Shown here: piece by piece, positions 46,985-58,371 of the stretch
Numbering within the stretch: position 1 is the first letter of the stretch
Layout of the letters: each line of letters opens with the position of its first letter
Assembly: GCF_030272615.1 (NCBI RefSeq)
Contig: NW_026729139.1
Span: 114,239-178,238 of the forward strand
Reading direction: 5' to 3'
Origin: Cryptomeria japonica
Lineage: Eukaryota; Streptophyta; Pinopsida; Cupressales; Cupressaceae
Length of the DNA stretch: 64,000 bases
Notes under the pieces: generated by a model
Told to the model about the DNA's origin: nothing
Database searches by the model: none
What the model saw: only the letters and a program-made list of their open reading frames with translations
Program-made: the position numbers and the translations under genes

Positions 46985-49900
46985 ATGAAGTTCAAAAGTT
47001 TAACCTTGTTAGCGCTCACTGTTTTCATTGGATTATTCAGTTCCTGCACACTCGGAGATCCAGATGGTAGGTTGTATATATATTATTTCAATAAAATTTT
47101 ACTGTGATTGCAAAACAAGGTCTGTAGTTTTTGCTCTTGCATTTTATGAAGGATTTCTAAGTATTAATTGTGGCGCTTCACATAATGACACGAATGGAGA
47201 GCTCGACTGGATTACAGATTCCTTGTTCATCAAATTCAGAAACACCTCCATTATGCCTCCATTCACTCTTATCAATACCCCCTACCAATATCAGTCAATG
47301 GCCTATTTTACAAATATGGAGGCAAATAAATATTGCTACTTACTGCCCGTGAGGTCTCATCTACAATATCTAGTAAGGGTCAGTTTTATTTTGAAAGGAT
47401 TTGACGATCTTCGTTTAGCAAGCACCTTCGATTTGTATATAGAGGGAATCAAGTGGGCAAAAGTGAACCTGACGAATTTGCAAATGTATCGCCCTATCTT
47501 TTACGAAATCGTCCTTACCCCCAAAAGGGATAGTATGAGTTTATGCCTGGCTAGAAATTCAGAGACGCAAGAAAGTTATTATGTTTTCATTTCAACCATT
47601 GAGTTAAGGCCACTACAATCTGCAATGTATAAAACTTTCACTGATTTCAACTACAGCGCTTTGCTTCCCTTCTATCGTATCAGTTTTGGCAACTATCATG
47701 AGATAAGGTAAGCTTAACAACAATTTTGTTTGGCAGTTACTTTTGAATCTGTTCTGTCCACTTTATCTAATGCAATGTCGTCGTCGTGGTACAGGTTTCC
47801 CGACGACCAGTATGATCGCCTGTGGGAACCTCTTCAGGTCACGTTCAGAACACATATGAGCACAAATGACTCCTTTTTTGGGAGCATAAGAAACCAGCCA
47901 CCTGTATCTGTACTAAAGACTGCTATTACGTCCTTTTTAGGGGAAGATCAGTTGCTTGTTTCGAGCTGGCATATTCTTCCCCAGGGCATTTATTATTTTG
48001 CTGTTTACTTGTGCAACATCAATAAGACAAGTCTTTCAGGGAATAACACATTTCAGATCTTCATTGGCAATGTTCAAATTGCAGAAATAGTCGTTCCTGA
48101 GTATATGTACTGTTTGTCACCAGAAAGTCGTCTAGAGTTTAGCACAACTGAGTCTATAGACATAAGAATACGTTCACAAGTAGGATCCCACATGAGGCCG
48201 TTCATAAATGCAGCTGAGGCATATCAAATAGTAAAAATCACCAATATGACACACGCCGGAGATGGTACGTTTATTTCTCCATCTGCTTCATTATATTTAG
48301 CTTATTACCTAACAGGGATATGCTAGTTTCTGCTTGCCTCATTATACCATATTATTTTTATCATATTTTTATACTACATTGTTTCCCAACAATTTCTCCT
48401 AGAAATATCGCCTAATGTTTTAGTAAACATGTGACACAGTACTCGCAATTAGAAAAATAGCAGATACAGTGAATGTTCCAGATGATTGGACAACAGGAGA
48501 TCCATGTTTACCTTCAGGTTTACCATTAACCAGTGTTATATGCAATGAGGAAGATCCTCCACGAGTGATTATTGTGTAAAATTCTTTCCTTAAAAATCAT
48601 AGGAGTTCATTAAAACTTTTAGCAATGAATACATTAGCCCACATAACTTCAACTCTTTTCAGGAATTTAACAAACAAAGGTCTCACTGGCAACATACCTC
48701 CAAGCATAGCCAACTTAACAGCATTAAAACAGTTGGTAAGACAAACTTTCAAAAAAATTAGACATTCTATTTCGCAAATAAGTGACTAATAAGTTATATT
48801 ATTTTTTTAGCTGTTAGGCAACAATAATTTTTCAGGTTTTATTCCAGACCTCAGCACACTGATGAACCTTACGTCATTGTAAGAAATCTTTCACTATCTT
48901 CTATCAAAATCCTTATACTTATATACACAGTTGAATGAGAAAGGCTGTTTATATGTGTTGATATTTGATTTCCTTGGCATGCTGAAGGCAACTGCAAAAT
49001 AATCAACTGACTGGAGATATTCCGAGTTCATTAGAGAAGCTTCCCATGTTAAATGAGCTGTATATTCACTCATAACTTCTTTATCTTTTCTTAGAACTAT
49101 TTTATTTATGTTTCGATACTTTAGTTAAAGGTAATATTTAATTAATCAATTTTGTTTCGATACTTTAGTTAAAGGTAATTAATCAGTTTATGTTGTTTAG
49201 GTTTTTGCAGAACAACAAATTAGATGGAGATGTGCCACCTGGTTTAGTTAAGCCTGGTTTAAAACTCCAGTATGAGGACATCCTTTCTTGTCTTATTGCC
49301 TTGTATAACAAAAGGATAATTATTCAAATAATTTTTATGCTTTAACCTTTGGTATCTTAGTTCTTAGTTGTTTATATTAGATAAACAGATAAAAGTATAT
49401 TAAATTAGAAATTGAAATAATTTTATTAAGATTTCTAAATAACAATAATTTATTTGTCTTAATGTTTGACATTTTAATTGTTCGGTCTGCACTGCAGAGT
49501 TCTTCCTCAAAGTAAGTTTCTACAGGACAAGAAAAACAAAGAAAAAGGTAGGATTATAGGACCCGCTATTGGCTGTTCGGTTCTGTTAATCTTTTTGATA
49601 TTCAGGATTTATCAATGGAGGTGCAAATATAATCAAGGATGTCTCACCATAAACAGTTCTACTATGCAACCTCAGCATTCATGTACAGGTCTTTTTTGAA
49701 TCCTTGTCACTTGAAAACGGTTTATTTAAAATTAAGAATTATTATTTTAGATCTTGTATCTCGTATCTTTTAAGTATTCAGTCATGTTGGAAACCTTTGT
49801 TCTATCTTCTCTTTCGAAACAGATAAAGATGATCCAAATGAATTTCAAAAAGTGGTGGTAGAATATAGTGAAGAAGATATTAAAGCAGCTACAAACAACT

Positions 49901-51218
49901 ATTCTACGATCATTGGTAAGGGAGGCTTTGGCACTGTGTTTTATGGTCAACTATCAGGAAACGATGTTGCAGTGAAGATACTTTCAACTGATTCATGTCA
50001 AGGAAAACAAGAATTTTGAAATGACGTTCTTCCTTTCTTCAAAAATATTGAATGCATCATTTAAGACAAGAATTTTATTTACCCCTCGTACTCCTATTTC
50101 ATCACAAGTTGCCTTTTTAACACACGGTGCTTTTGTTCTTGGCTCCAGGTAACTCTCCTTTCAAGGGTACACCACAAGAATCTTGTAAATCTTCTTGGGT
50201 ATTGTAGACAGCCTATAGTTGCCTTAGTACACAAATTTATGGAATATGGAACATTGACGAACCATATACACGGTATAGTTTATTTCATGGTGGTCTCAAT
50301 AAAATTAATGTAAACAAATTTTAACAAAAAGACTTACTATTCTATTTACAGGCTCTGCTAAACGAGAGAGACCACTTGATTGGCAAACTAGGATTAATAT
50401 TGCTCTACAAGCTGCTGAGGGTAAATTGTACAAGTCATAGGTTTCAGTTTTTTAAATGTTTATTGTATGTAAAATTACTTCTACACATTACAAATTTCTT
50501 ACGTGGTTTGCAGGTTTGCTATACCTTCATGAGGGTTGTAGCCCTCCTATCATACACAGAGATGTTAAATGCACTAATATACTTTTGGATAAAAATATGT
50601 CTGCCAAGATTACTGACTTTGGTTTATCAAAGCTACTGCAAAACTCTCGAAGCCATGTAACAACAGAAGTCAAGGGCACCCTCGGCTATCTTGATCCCGA
50701 GTATTTTCATACTTCACAATTATAGTATCTTTTTAACATTTATCAAATAATTTACAGTACACTAATTTTCAAACTTGATGCAGATATTATGGAATGTCGT
50801 CATTAAATGAAAAGAGTGATGTCTATAGTTTTGGTGTAGTTTTATTGGAGATTATTTCTGGAGTACCACCCAAGGAGGGAATTGTTGAATCGGTAAACAT
50901 TTAAAATATAATCTATTTTATTTTTATCATTAATAATAATATGGAATTCTCATTTTCTTCATTATACAGGCTAAAAGGTTGCTTTCATGTGGGGGAATAG
51001 CATACATGATGGATTCTTTGTTGGGTGGCCGATATAGTTTAGAATCTGCATGGAGAGTTGCAGAGGTTGCGTACAATTGTGTGGAACCAAGACCAGTAAA
51101 TAGACCCACTATGAATACTGTTGTGAAAGAGCTAGCAGAAGCGAAGGCACTTGTATCACATGATGGCATTAAACCTACATCTTTAAAAGTACTTGATGAC
51201 GTGCCTGAAGCTCGCTAG
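46985..51218 (+). CDS. Malectin-like LRR receptor kinase (LRR-I type), 15 exons, one in-frame TGA
   Basis: Exons: 46985-47066, 47152-47707, 47795-48264, 48440-48575, 48663-48735, 48811-48878, 48988-49059, 49201-49269, 49498-49688, 49823-50025, 50149-50272, 50352-50420, 50514-50700, 50784-50892, 50970-51218. All introns are GT-AG and phases join to 2,658 nt (885 codons plus stop). Residues 1-24 form a signal peptide ([13 protein letters not shown]); about 28-370 a malectin-like domain ([15 protein letters not shown] start); DDWTTGDPC near 386; LRRs at 416-509 ([15 protein letters not shown]); a transmembrane helix near 527-545 ([15 protein letters not shown]); kinase with GKGGFGTV (604-611), VAVK (K624), HRDVKCTN (719-726), DFG (739-741) and [10 protein letters not shown]. 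Such proteins sense wall or microbial cues at the plasma membrane. Codon 638 is TGA (50017-50019, QEF*ND), which would truncate the kinase before its C-helix, so it is likely a pseudogene or a receptor lacking kinase activity. A sequencing error is possible. Confidence 0.9.
49093..49190 (+). repeat. Short direct duplication inside intron 7
   Basis: tttcgatactttagttaaaggtaat occurs twice (from about 49110 and 49155) in the intron between exons 7 and 8; it does not affect the splice sites. Confidence 0.7.
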
Positions 51219-51539
51219 CCATACCATTGTGAATCTGCTTCACTAGTTGAAACATGCCCACATAGCAGTGTATATCTTTTCAAATGTGAACATTCTAGTA
51301 ATTATCACATTAAGTGGTTAAGGATAAGCTAATGAAGATCCAAAACATAATATTATTTAACTTAATCTTCAATATAGTATTAAGTGGTTATAGTTATTTA
51401 AATTGTTGGGTTCTTCTTATATTTAAAGAAAAAGTGATAGTATATTTAAATCTATAATATTAGAGTACTTAATTTGAATGATTTTCTAGTGTATAATGTT
51501 CATATTTTTCTAATATCTTATTATCATATTAGATTTCAG

Positions 51540-52340
51540 ATTTCAATTGTTCATCCATTAAATCTAAGTTATTCTTAAAGCCGTTTCCAAGAATCAATCA
51601 ATTGGATGCAATTAAATGCTACCTATTTTGGTACTTAGACAATTTAATCCTGCAAAAGAATATCATTGACACATCGAAGAGTAATTCAATGGTATTGGGT
51701 ACAATTTTGTTTCTTTTTAAATAGACTTTTTATCTAATATTGATGCTTTATTTTAGCTATAAATTTAAATAGGTTGTTTTAAAATTAACAAGTTTTGATG
51801 TATATGTATCCAAATTGATATTGCATAAAAGAAATTTCTTTGTTAGGCAGTGTTGTTTATTACACATGTTCCAAGACCATGAAGAGATCAAACCCACCAC
51901 CCAAACAAAGAAAAAAATAGTATAAGTAAAAAATTGTCTAAAGAAACATACACTACCTTTAAATGAGTTCAAGAGCCAAGGATACAAAACCTATGATTTA
52001 GAGGAGCACAAACACTACACCCACAATCTAAATTTAAACTAGAATAAGATATTTAGACATTCTTAATATTGATGAATTAAATACCACTCTTGATAGGATG
52101 AAATGCTAGCATTATCACATGAACTCATCAACTCTTATCGCGAGGGTTTGTAAAAACCCTTTCACACCTTAAAAAACCAAAATATTGACCTACCTCCTTA
52201 ACCTATACTGTCAGCCTTAATTCTATCCTTCACAATATCGACATTAGAACCAACACCCTTAACTCAAAGCCAAGGGAGAAGAACTTAGATTGTACTAGAA
52301 AAACCATATCAACGAAATCCTCCATACCAGTATTGCTCAT
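51540..52340. repeat. 3' flank of the receptor-kinase gene, duplicated at 12010-12910
   Basis: Colinear with 12010-12910 (see that entry). It contains no frame of interest. 51219-51540 is AT-rich and probably holds the 3' UTR of the receptor kinase, but no single poly(A) site can be chosen. Confidence 0.8.
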
Positions 52341-52464
52341 ATAAATTAACATTTAAAAAAATTAAAATTAAATTAAAATGATTTTATACATATTTTCTAA
52401 ATTAGTATAAAATTCATATTTTGTCAAATATTTTTAAATGAGTTATGTGATAAAAATTGTGATT

Positions 52465-52715
52465 TTATCAAATAGCTTTGAACAAATCAATTTGTGAAAA
52501 AAGTACGGCTCTATCAAATAGATTTGAACCAATTATTGTTAAAATAAACTATAATTCTTTCAACTATCTTTGAACAAATTAATATGGGAAAAAATGTTGC
52601 TCTATCAACTACCTTTGAACAAGTTAATTTGTGAAAAAATTCACAATCCTATCAATTATATTTGAGCAAGTTAATGTGAGAGAAAATGGCATTCTATCAA
52701 ATACCTAGTTAACAA
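52465..52715. repeat. Minisatellite, about 47-bp unit, five to six degenerate copies
   Basis: Repeating core tatcaaatagctttgaacaaatcaatttgtgaaaaaa with copies starting near 52473, 52521, 52567, 52611 and 52659. Units diverge by several bases. A related piece, atcaaatacctctaaacaaattaat, occurs at 23944. Confidence 0.75.
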
Positions 52716-52719
52716 GAAA

Positions 52720-53600
52720 ATAGGATGCTTATCTAACTTCAACTCCACCCTACAAATTAACACTAATTCATTTATTTTTCTTCTTGTGTGAAAGTCATTT
52801 TAAATTGAATAATCTTACATTTACATAATTTATTTTTAATGTTCAATGCTCCACATCTCCTTCGCACCTTACAAATTAAAAATACCCTTTATTTGTGAAT
52901 TTTAACATTTTTTGTTAACCACTCCTCATCTTTGTTGAACCTACATGTTTCAAGGAACTATCTAATCATATTCCTTTAAACAAAGTTAGAGTTTAAAGAG
53001 TTCTAATTCTCATTGCAATCTCCAAACCATGGTTTCTCACTCTATGTATTCTTAAGAACCATGTGTATTATTTGTTTGGGCTTTCAACTTATAAAAAGTC
53101 ATTTATTTGTTTGGGATTTCAACTTATAAAAAGTCATAGCATGTGATGGTTAAACATTCAAATAATTTTTTCACTTTTTCATTTTATTTTATAAATGATC
53201 ATTTTTGTGCATTTGCTCTAGTTCTTGTAGTTCTTTATTTTCTTTCACATGTTAATGTGTTCTATTCACCTTTTTTGAAAATTTTAATTGTTTTTCTTAT
53301 TTATTTTGTTCAAAGCACAAATCTTCTAGTAATTTATTATTTTCAACATTGGTTGCAAGCCAATCCTTAATCTCCACTACTTATTCAATATAGGATTTTT
53401 TAAACCAAGAATTAATAAATAGTTTATACATGGCATAACCTCATCTTCTATCTCTACATAAACATGAGAGTTTCATAGTTTTCTAGGAAAAGAAAATAAA
53501 TTGCATGATGTAACTCAAATTTTGTCCTTTATGTATAATGGTGGACCATGAAAATACAAAATTTATTTGATACTTCAATCCCAAAATTTTACCTAATTTC
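52720..53600. other. AT-rich DNA with one 34-bp tandem duplication
   Basis: tatttgtttggg.tttcaacttataaaaagtcat occurs twice in tandem at about 53068-53137. No gene is recognised up to the start of LINE C. Confidence 0.6.
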
Positions 53601-53603
53601 AAA

Positions 53604-54825
53604 ATGGCGCACTTTCCAGGAGCAGGTTCATGTTTGAATTTGAATGACTCTAGTTGTGGGAGTCCAGGAGATTCCCCTATGACTCGCCCCACAAAATCAG
53701 TCCCTGATCATTTGGATGGGGCCTCAAATGATACATGGGATGGTGGTACCATGCAAAATGTTGCCAATGGTAAATCTATCATTTCCGACAAACCTGGTGA
53801 GGTTGAGGGCCCAAATAATAAGATTCCCTTTGTGGAATGCAACAAGAAATGGGCTTCTTCTTTTGCAACTAAGCCTAAGGGTAAGGCCATTTCACCGGTA
53901 CTGCATAAATTTGACCAGGATTCTGGCACTTGCTCCATCTTTATCTCGGACTATATTGTGGATCAGAATATGGCAAACATGAACTTAGTCTTGGTTGGAA
54001 AAATTTTTGGACCACGCCCTAATATTGAGGTTGTTAGATCCTGGGTGTCTAGGAAATAGAAAGGTAAGGGTCAAATTGATGTTGTGGCTATGGCTGGTGG
54101 CTTCTTGTCCTTTTCATCTGCCTATGAAGAAGACTTTTGATCTATTTTGTTGGGAGGTCCCTCGATGCTAGGCAAAGCCTCACTGAACCTTAAAAAGTGG
54201 GAACCAAGTTTTAATCCTAAAGATTGGGATTGTAATGGAGCCCCTATCTGGGTCAGACTGCCAGGTTTACCCATGGAATTCTAGGGAGAAGAAATATTTG
54301 TGGATATTACAACCTATTTTGGTGAGCTAATCTCAGTCGACCCAATGACTGCAACTAAAAGACATCTGGTTTATGCCAGACTGTGTGTCAATGTTAAATA
54401 GTCTACAAACCTACCTTCTGAGATAGATCTTTTCTCTAAGTTGGGCAGATGGGTGCAGAAAGTGGAGTATGAATCCATCCATTTTGTGTGTTTCCATTCT
54501 AAAAATATGGCTCACTAGGTCAAGCAGTGTTCGTCGAAGCCAAAGAAGGAATGGAGAAAGAGGAATGATATGCCACAATTAGAGAAGACGGATGCCCTTC
54601 CCGCAAAGCCTCCTTTGAAAGATTTGAGCAATGATTTGGATGGATCTATTCCCTCTATTCCTACCCCGATTGTGGGGGTTGGGATGTTGCCTAGATCTGA
54701 CTTCTCTTCAAAAGTTCTTGCTGCCCTTGACCTGAACCACTCGCCCCCTAAGGAGAATAATGGGGAATCCCCTACTGTGGATACCCCCTGTGATGAAGAG
54801 ATGTTTAATGCTACTAGGTCTACCC
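53604..54825 (+). pseudogene. LINE C ORF1, 5' part (DUF4283)
   Basis: From MAHFPGAGSCLNLN (53604), a Ser/Asp/Gly-rich N-terminus, then ISDYIVDQNMANMNLVLVGK and the DUF4283 core: SILLGGPSMLGKASLNLKKW, EPSFNPKDWD and APIWVRLPGLPMEF (54180-54285), GELISVDPMTATKRHLVYAR and LCVNVK, then a zinc-knuckle remnant CFHSKNMAH*VKQC (54488-54535). Stops at 54057, about 54138, 54283, 54400 and 54519 are mostly TAG or TGA at Trp/Gln/Arg sites. The last part (54570-54825) is open up to the copia LTR; ORF1 continues at 62576-62754. Confidence 0.8.
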
Positions 54826-56381
54826 TGATAGTTCTGATACTTAATATAAGTACAGATCCAATAGCCAACAAGATGAGAGGGGGGGGTGAATCATACAAAC
54901 TTAATCATCCATAAAAACATCAGATTCAACCTCGGTAACATATATATCAGTCATATAACCAAAAACTGTCAAACATGCAAACTCAAAAGCATATGAACAA
55001 TATAAACCTCATAACACCAGATTTAACGTGGAAACCCAAATAGGGAAAAACCACTATGGGATTTCGAACCCACTAAGAAATATACTCTTCTAGAGTATGC
55101 TCAGTTAAAAGCAAATCCTGTTAAAGATTACAAACACATTGCTAGATGTTACCCGGTTAAGGGATTTCCCTCAGATCCATTAGGATCTTCACTTTGTTAG
55201 AAGTGACCCTGTCAAAGGATTTCAAACACTCAATCAGAATGTCACCTTGCTAGAGGATTTACATATAAGACTGTTAAGTCCACTCGGTTAAGAGATTTCC
55301 TATCACTTTCACAAAATAACAGTAATAAAGATATGTCTACAACTTCACATCTATAAATGCTAAAGCAAATTCCTATTTTTTCAATACAATTTAGACATAG
55401 AACTAATCTTGTCTATCTACTGGGCATCTACACTCTGTTATTCTAATAGGTCTTCAATCTTCTATGCTCAGTAATCACTGTGCAGCATCCCTGTGCATAC
55501 ACTTGTCCGCATACATTATTTATCAATAGTTTCCTATTTATAAACAATCTTCTAACCACTCAATCTCATTGATCACATTTCCCATGATCAATCATAGCCA
55601 TCAGATCTTCAATCTTGTCCAGGTTCAATGTATCTTTTGATCTGAAAATGTTTTACCCCACCTTGGAACTTGCATTGTCACCTTGGAACTTGTGTTAGGG
55701 TATTGTGGTTCAATCTGAGTTGTAGATCTTCATGTCGACTTCCATTGCCTTAGATTCATTAACAAACTTCTTCCATGGCTTACCAATCATTGATCCGCTC
55801 GAGCTCATCAGCTTCTTTCATTAAATATCACATGTAAACATTTAATGCATTTTGTTATAGCTCGGTTGTAACTCGGTGAATACTAAACTTCACTCGGTAG
55901 ACATTCTGCCTTCATTAACTGATAGCAATAACCTTAGGGTTTACCGACTAGGTTCCTTAGGGTTTACTGACTAGGTTCCTTAGGGTTTACCAGCTAGGTT
56001 CTTTCCCTGATAACATAGTATAGTATTAACCTTTACATTTTACAACATATGTATGATGTTAAAACAATCTAAAACATCATGATCTCATCATTGTCTGACT
56101 CGGTAGTAGTTGCCCATTGAATAACTTATCCCCTGATTCATTATATTCTTTCCTGTGTCTTTTACCAACTTCTTTATAATCTTCATATCATACTTCTCAA
56201 GATATGGCAACATCATACTAAATTAGAAAATCAATTTCTTGACATCAATGACAAAATAATAATATCAAGATAGTAAAACATCTTTAATCAGTTATGTCCA
56301 TAATCATCAACAACCTTCTCAATATCCTTATTGAAATTTCAACAATCTTTCATTGTCTGTTATAATGTAATATTGCCAACA
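54826..56381 (-). repeat. Copia 3' LTR (1,556 bp)
   Basis: Begins on + tgatagttctgatac and ends attgccaaca; complement runs TGTTGGC...ACTATCA. It has three tandem copies of a 23-bp unit (ccttagggtttaccgactaggtt; 55932-56000) where the other LTR has one. That accounts for its 45-bp greater length. Confidence 0.93.
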
Positions 56382-56575
56382 ATCTCCCCCTTTGGCATTG
56401 ATGGCAAAACCAATTGATTTGACCTTTAAAAGATTCGGATTGTTGTGATTATGAAATGCTTGAAATGCTCTCCCCCATACATTAGACATCTCTTCTATTT
56501 TCAGTCTTCTCCCATATATTAGTCTTCTCCCCCTTTGGTAGGTCTTCTCCCCCTTTGACAACAATGCCAAAAAAA
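56382..56575 (-). other. Copia polypurine tract and two further tract-like copies
   Basis: On - AAAGGGGGAGAT abuts the 3' LTR (56393-56382). The same AAAGGGGGAGA core occurs again around 56537 and 56559, so plus-strand priming might have alternatives. Confidence 0.75.
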
Positions 56576-56811
56576 GAAAAGAAGTATAACATAATTTCTT
56601 TCTGTAAGAAGTTATTTCCTGTTGTTGTGTATCAACTGAGTCTCGGTCAGAGCATTTGTCTTCAATTCCTGTTCCCTGTATCATTCTCTGTATTAGTCCA
56701 GTATTAATTCTAGTACACTTTTAGAAAACATTCTAAAGTGTATAACTCCAGCATCAACTCCCCAAAAGATATTTAATGGAGTCATTGAATTGATACTTTC
56801 ACCAAACTCGG

Positions 56812-58300
56812 TTAGTGAATGGAAGATAGGGGTAGGACCCCTAACTTACTTCTGAGATATTCAAAAGTGTCCTTTGGTAGTGGCTTGGTGAAGATATCTA
56901 GTATTTGCTCCTTTGTGCTAACATATTCCAACACCACTTTCTTCTCTTGAGCTTCTTCTCTAAGATAATGATATTTGATAGATATGTGCTTTGTCTTAGA
57001 GTGCATAACAGGATTCTTTGAAATATTAATGGCACTAGTATTGTCATAGAATATAGTTACTGGCTCAGTAACTTTCTCATTTATACCTTCCAACAGTTGT
57101 TTGATCCATGCAATGTTGGTGCAATCCAGTGCTGCAGCAACGTATTCAGCTTTTGTTGTTGACTGAGAAACACATCCTTGTTTCTTGCTAAGCCAACTCA
57201 CTAGTCTTTCTCCTAAGAAGAAAGCTCCTCCACTTGTGCTTTTCCTGTCATCAATGTTGGTTGCCCAATCAGCATCAATATAAACTTTTAAATCAAAATC
57301 ATTTCCTTTCTGATATACTAAGCCATAATCTTCAGTGCCTTTTAAGTATTTGAAAATTCTTTTGATTGTTATCATGTGTGTTTCCTTAGGATCTGCAGAA
57401 AATCTTGCAACAATACTTACTGCATGTGCTATGTCTGGTCTGTTGTGAACAACATATTGCAACTTTCCAATCATAGATCGGTAAAGTGTCTCATTAACAG
57501 ATGCAGATTCATCATTCTTTGATAATTTACAGTTGGTAGTCATGGGAGTACTTACTGGTTTTGAATCCTCCATTCCAAATTTCTTCAAGATTTCCTTTGT
57601 ATACTTGAATTGAGTAATGAAAATCTCATTTTTCATTGGCAGTATCTGTAAACCTATAAAATACTTTATCTCACCAATTAATGACATCTCAAATTCTTTT
57701 CTCATTTCATTTCCAAAGTTCTTGCATAAAGAGTCATTTCCACAAAATATAATATCATCAACAAATATGGCTAAGATCAGTATTCCTTTTTCATCATTCT
57801 TCATGTACATATTGTTGTTCTCACTTGTCCTTATAAAACCAATCTTAATCAAATAAGAGTGCAATCTTTCATACCATGCTCTAGGTGCTTGTTTCAGACC
57901 ATATAAAGCTTTGTTCAATTTACATACCTGATCTCTATTATTGTCTTCAACAAATCCTTCAGGTTGTTCAATGAAAACTTCTCCTTCTAATATTCCATTT
58001 AGAAATGCAGATTTGACATCCATTTGATATACCTTGAAGTTCTTGAAAGTAGCATATGCCAACAATGTTCTTACTCCTTCAAGTCTAGCAACAGGTGCAA
58101 AAGTCTCACCATAATCAATTCCTTCTTCTTGGGCATAACCTTTGCAAACTAGTCTTGCTTTATTTTGAATGATTTCCCCTCTTTCATTTAGCTTGTTTTT
58201 GAAGATCCACTTTGTATCGATTACATTTTTGTCCTTCGGTCTTGGGACCAGTGTCCATGTGTCATTCTTCTTGATTTGATCAATCTCTTATGTCATAGCA
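56812..58300 (-). pseudogene. Copia reverse transcriptase and RNase H
   Basis: 417 open codons (58065-56812) starting inside the [13 protein letters not shown] (first catalytic Asp), [12 protein letters not shown], then [15 protein letters not shown] (FVDD box near 57765), [18 protein letters not shown] and RPDIAHAVS. The RNase H has [18 protein letters not shown] (near 57260), [10 protein letters not shown] (near 57150) and DIFTKPL at the end. The RT start lies upstream at 58300-58066 in other frames ([37 protein letters not shown]), so at least one stop or shift separates it. This segment itself has all catalytic residues. Confidence 0.92.
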
Positions 58301-58371
58301 TTTATCAAATCTTCACTGTTAAATGCCTCTTTCACTACTCTCGGTTCAAATTCAAATATCAAGCATGTGTT

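Noticed and set aside
54570-54898. Overlapping frames on both strands at the LINE C and copia border
   Set aside because: The + frame is the ORF1 C-terminal part running into the LTR; the - frame is its shadow.
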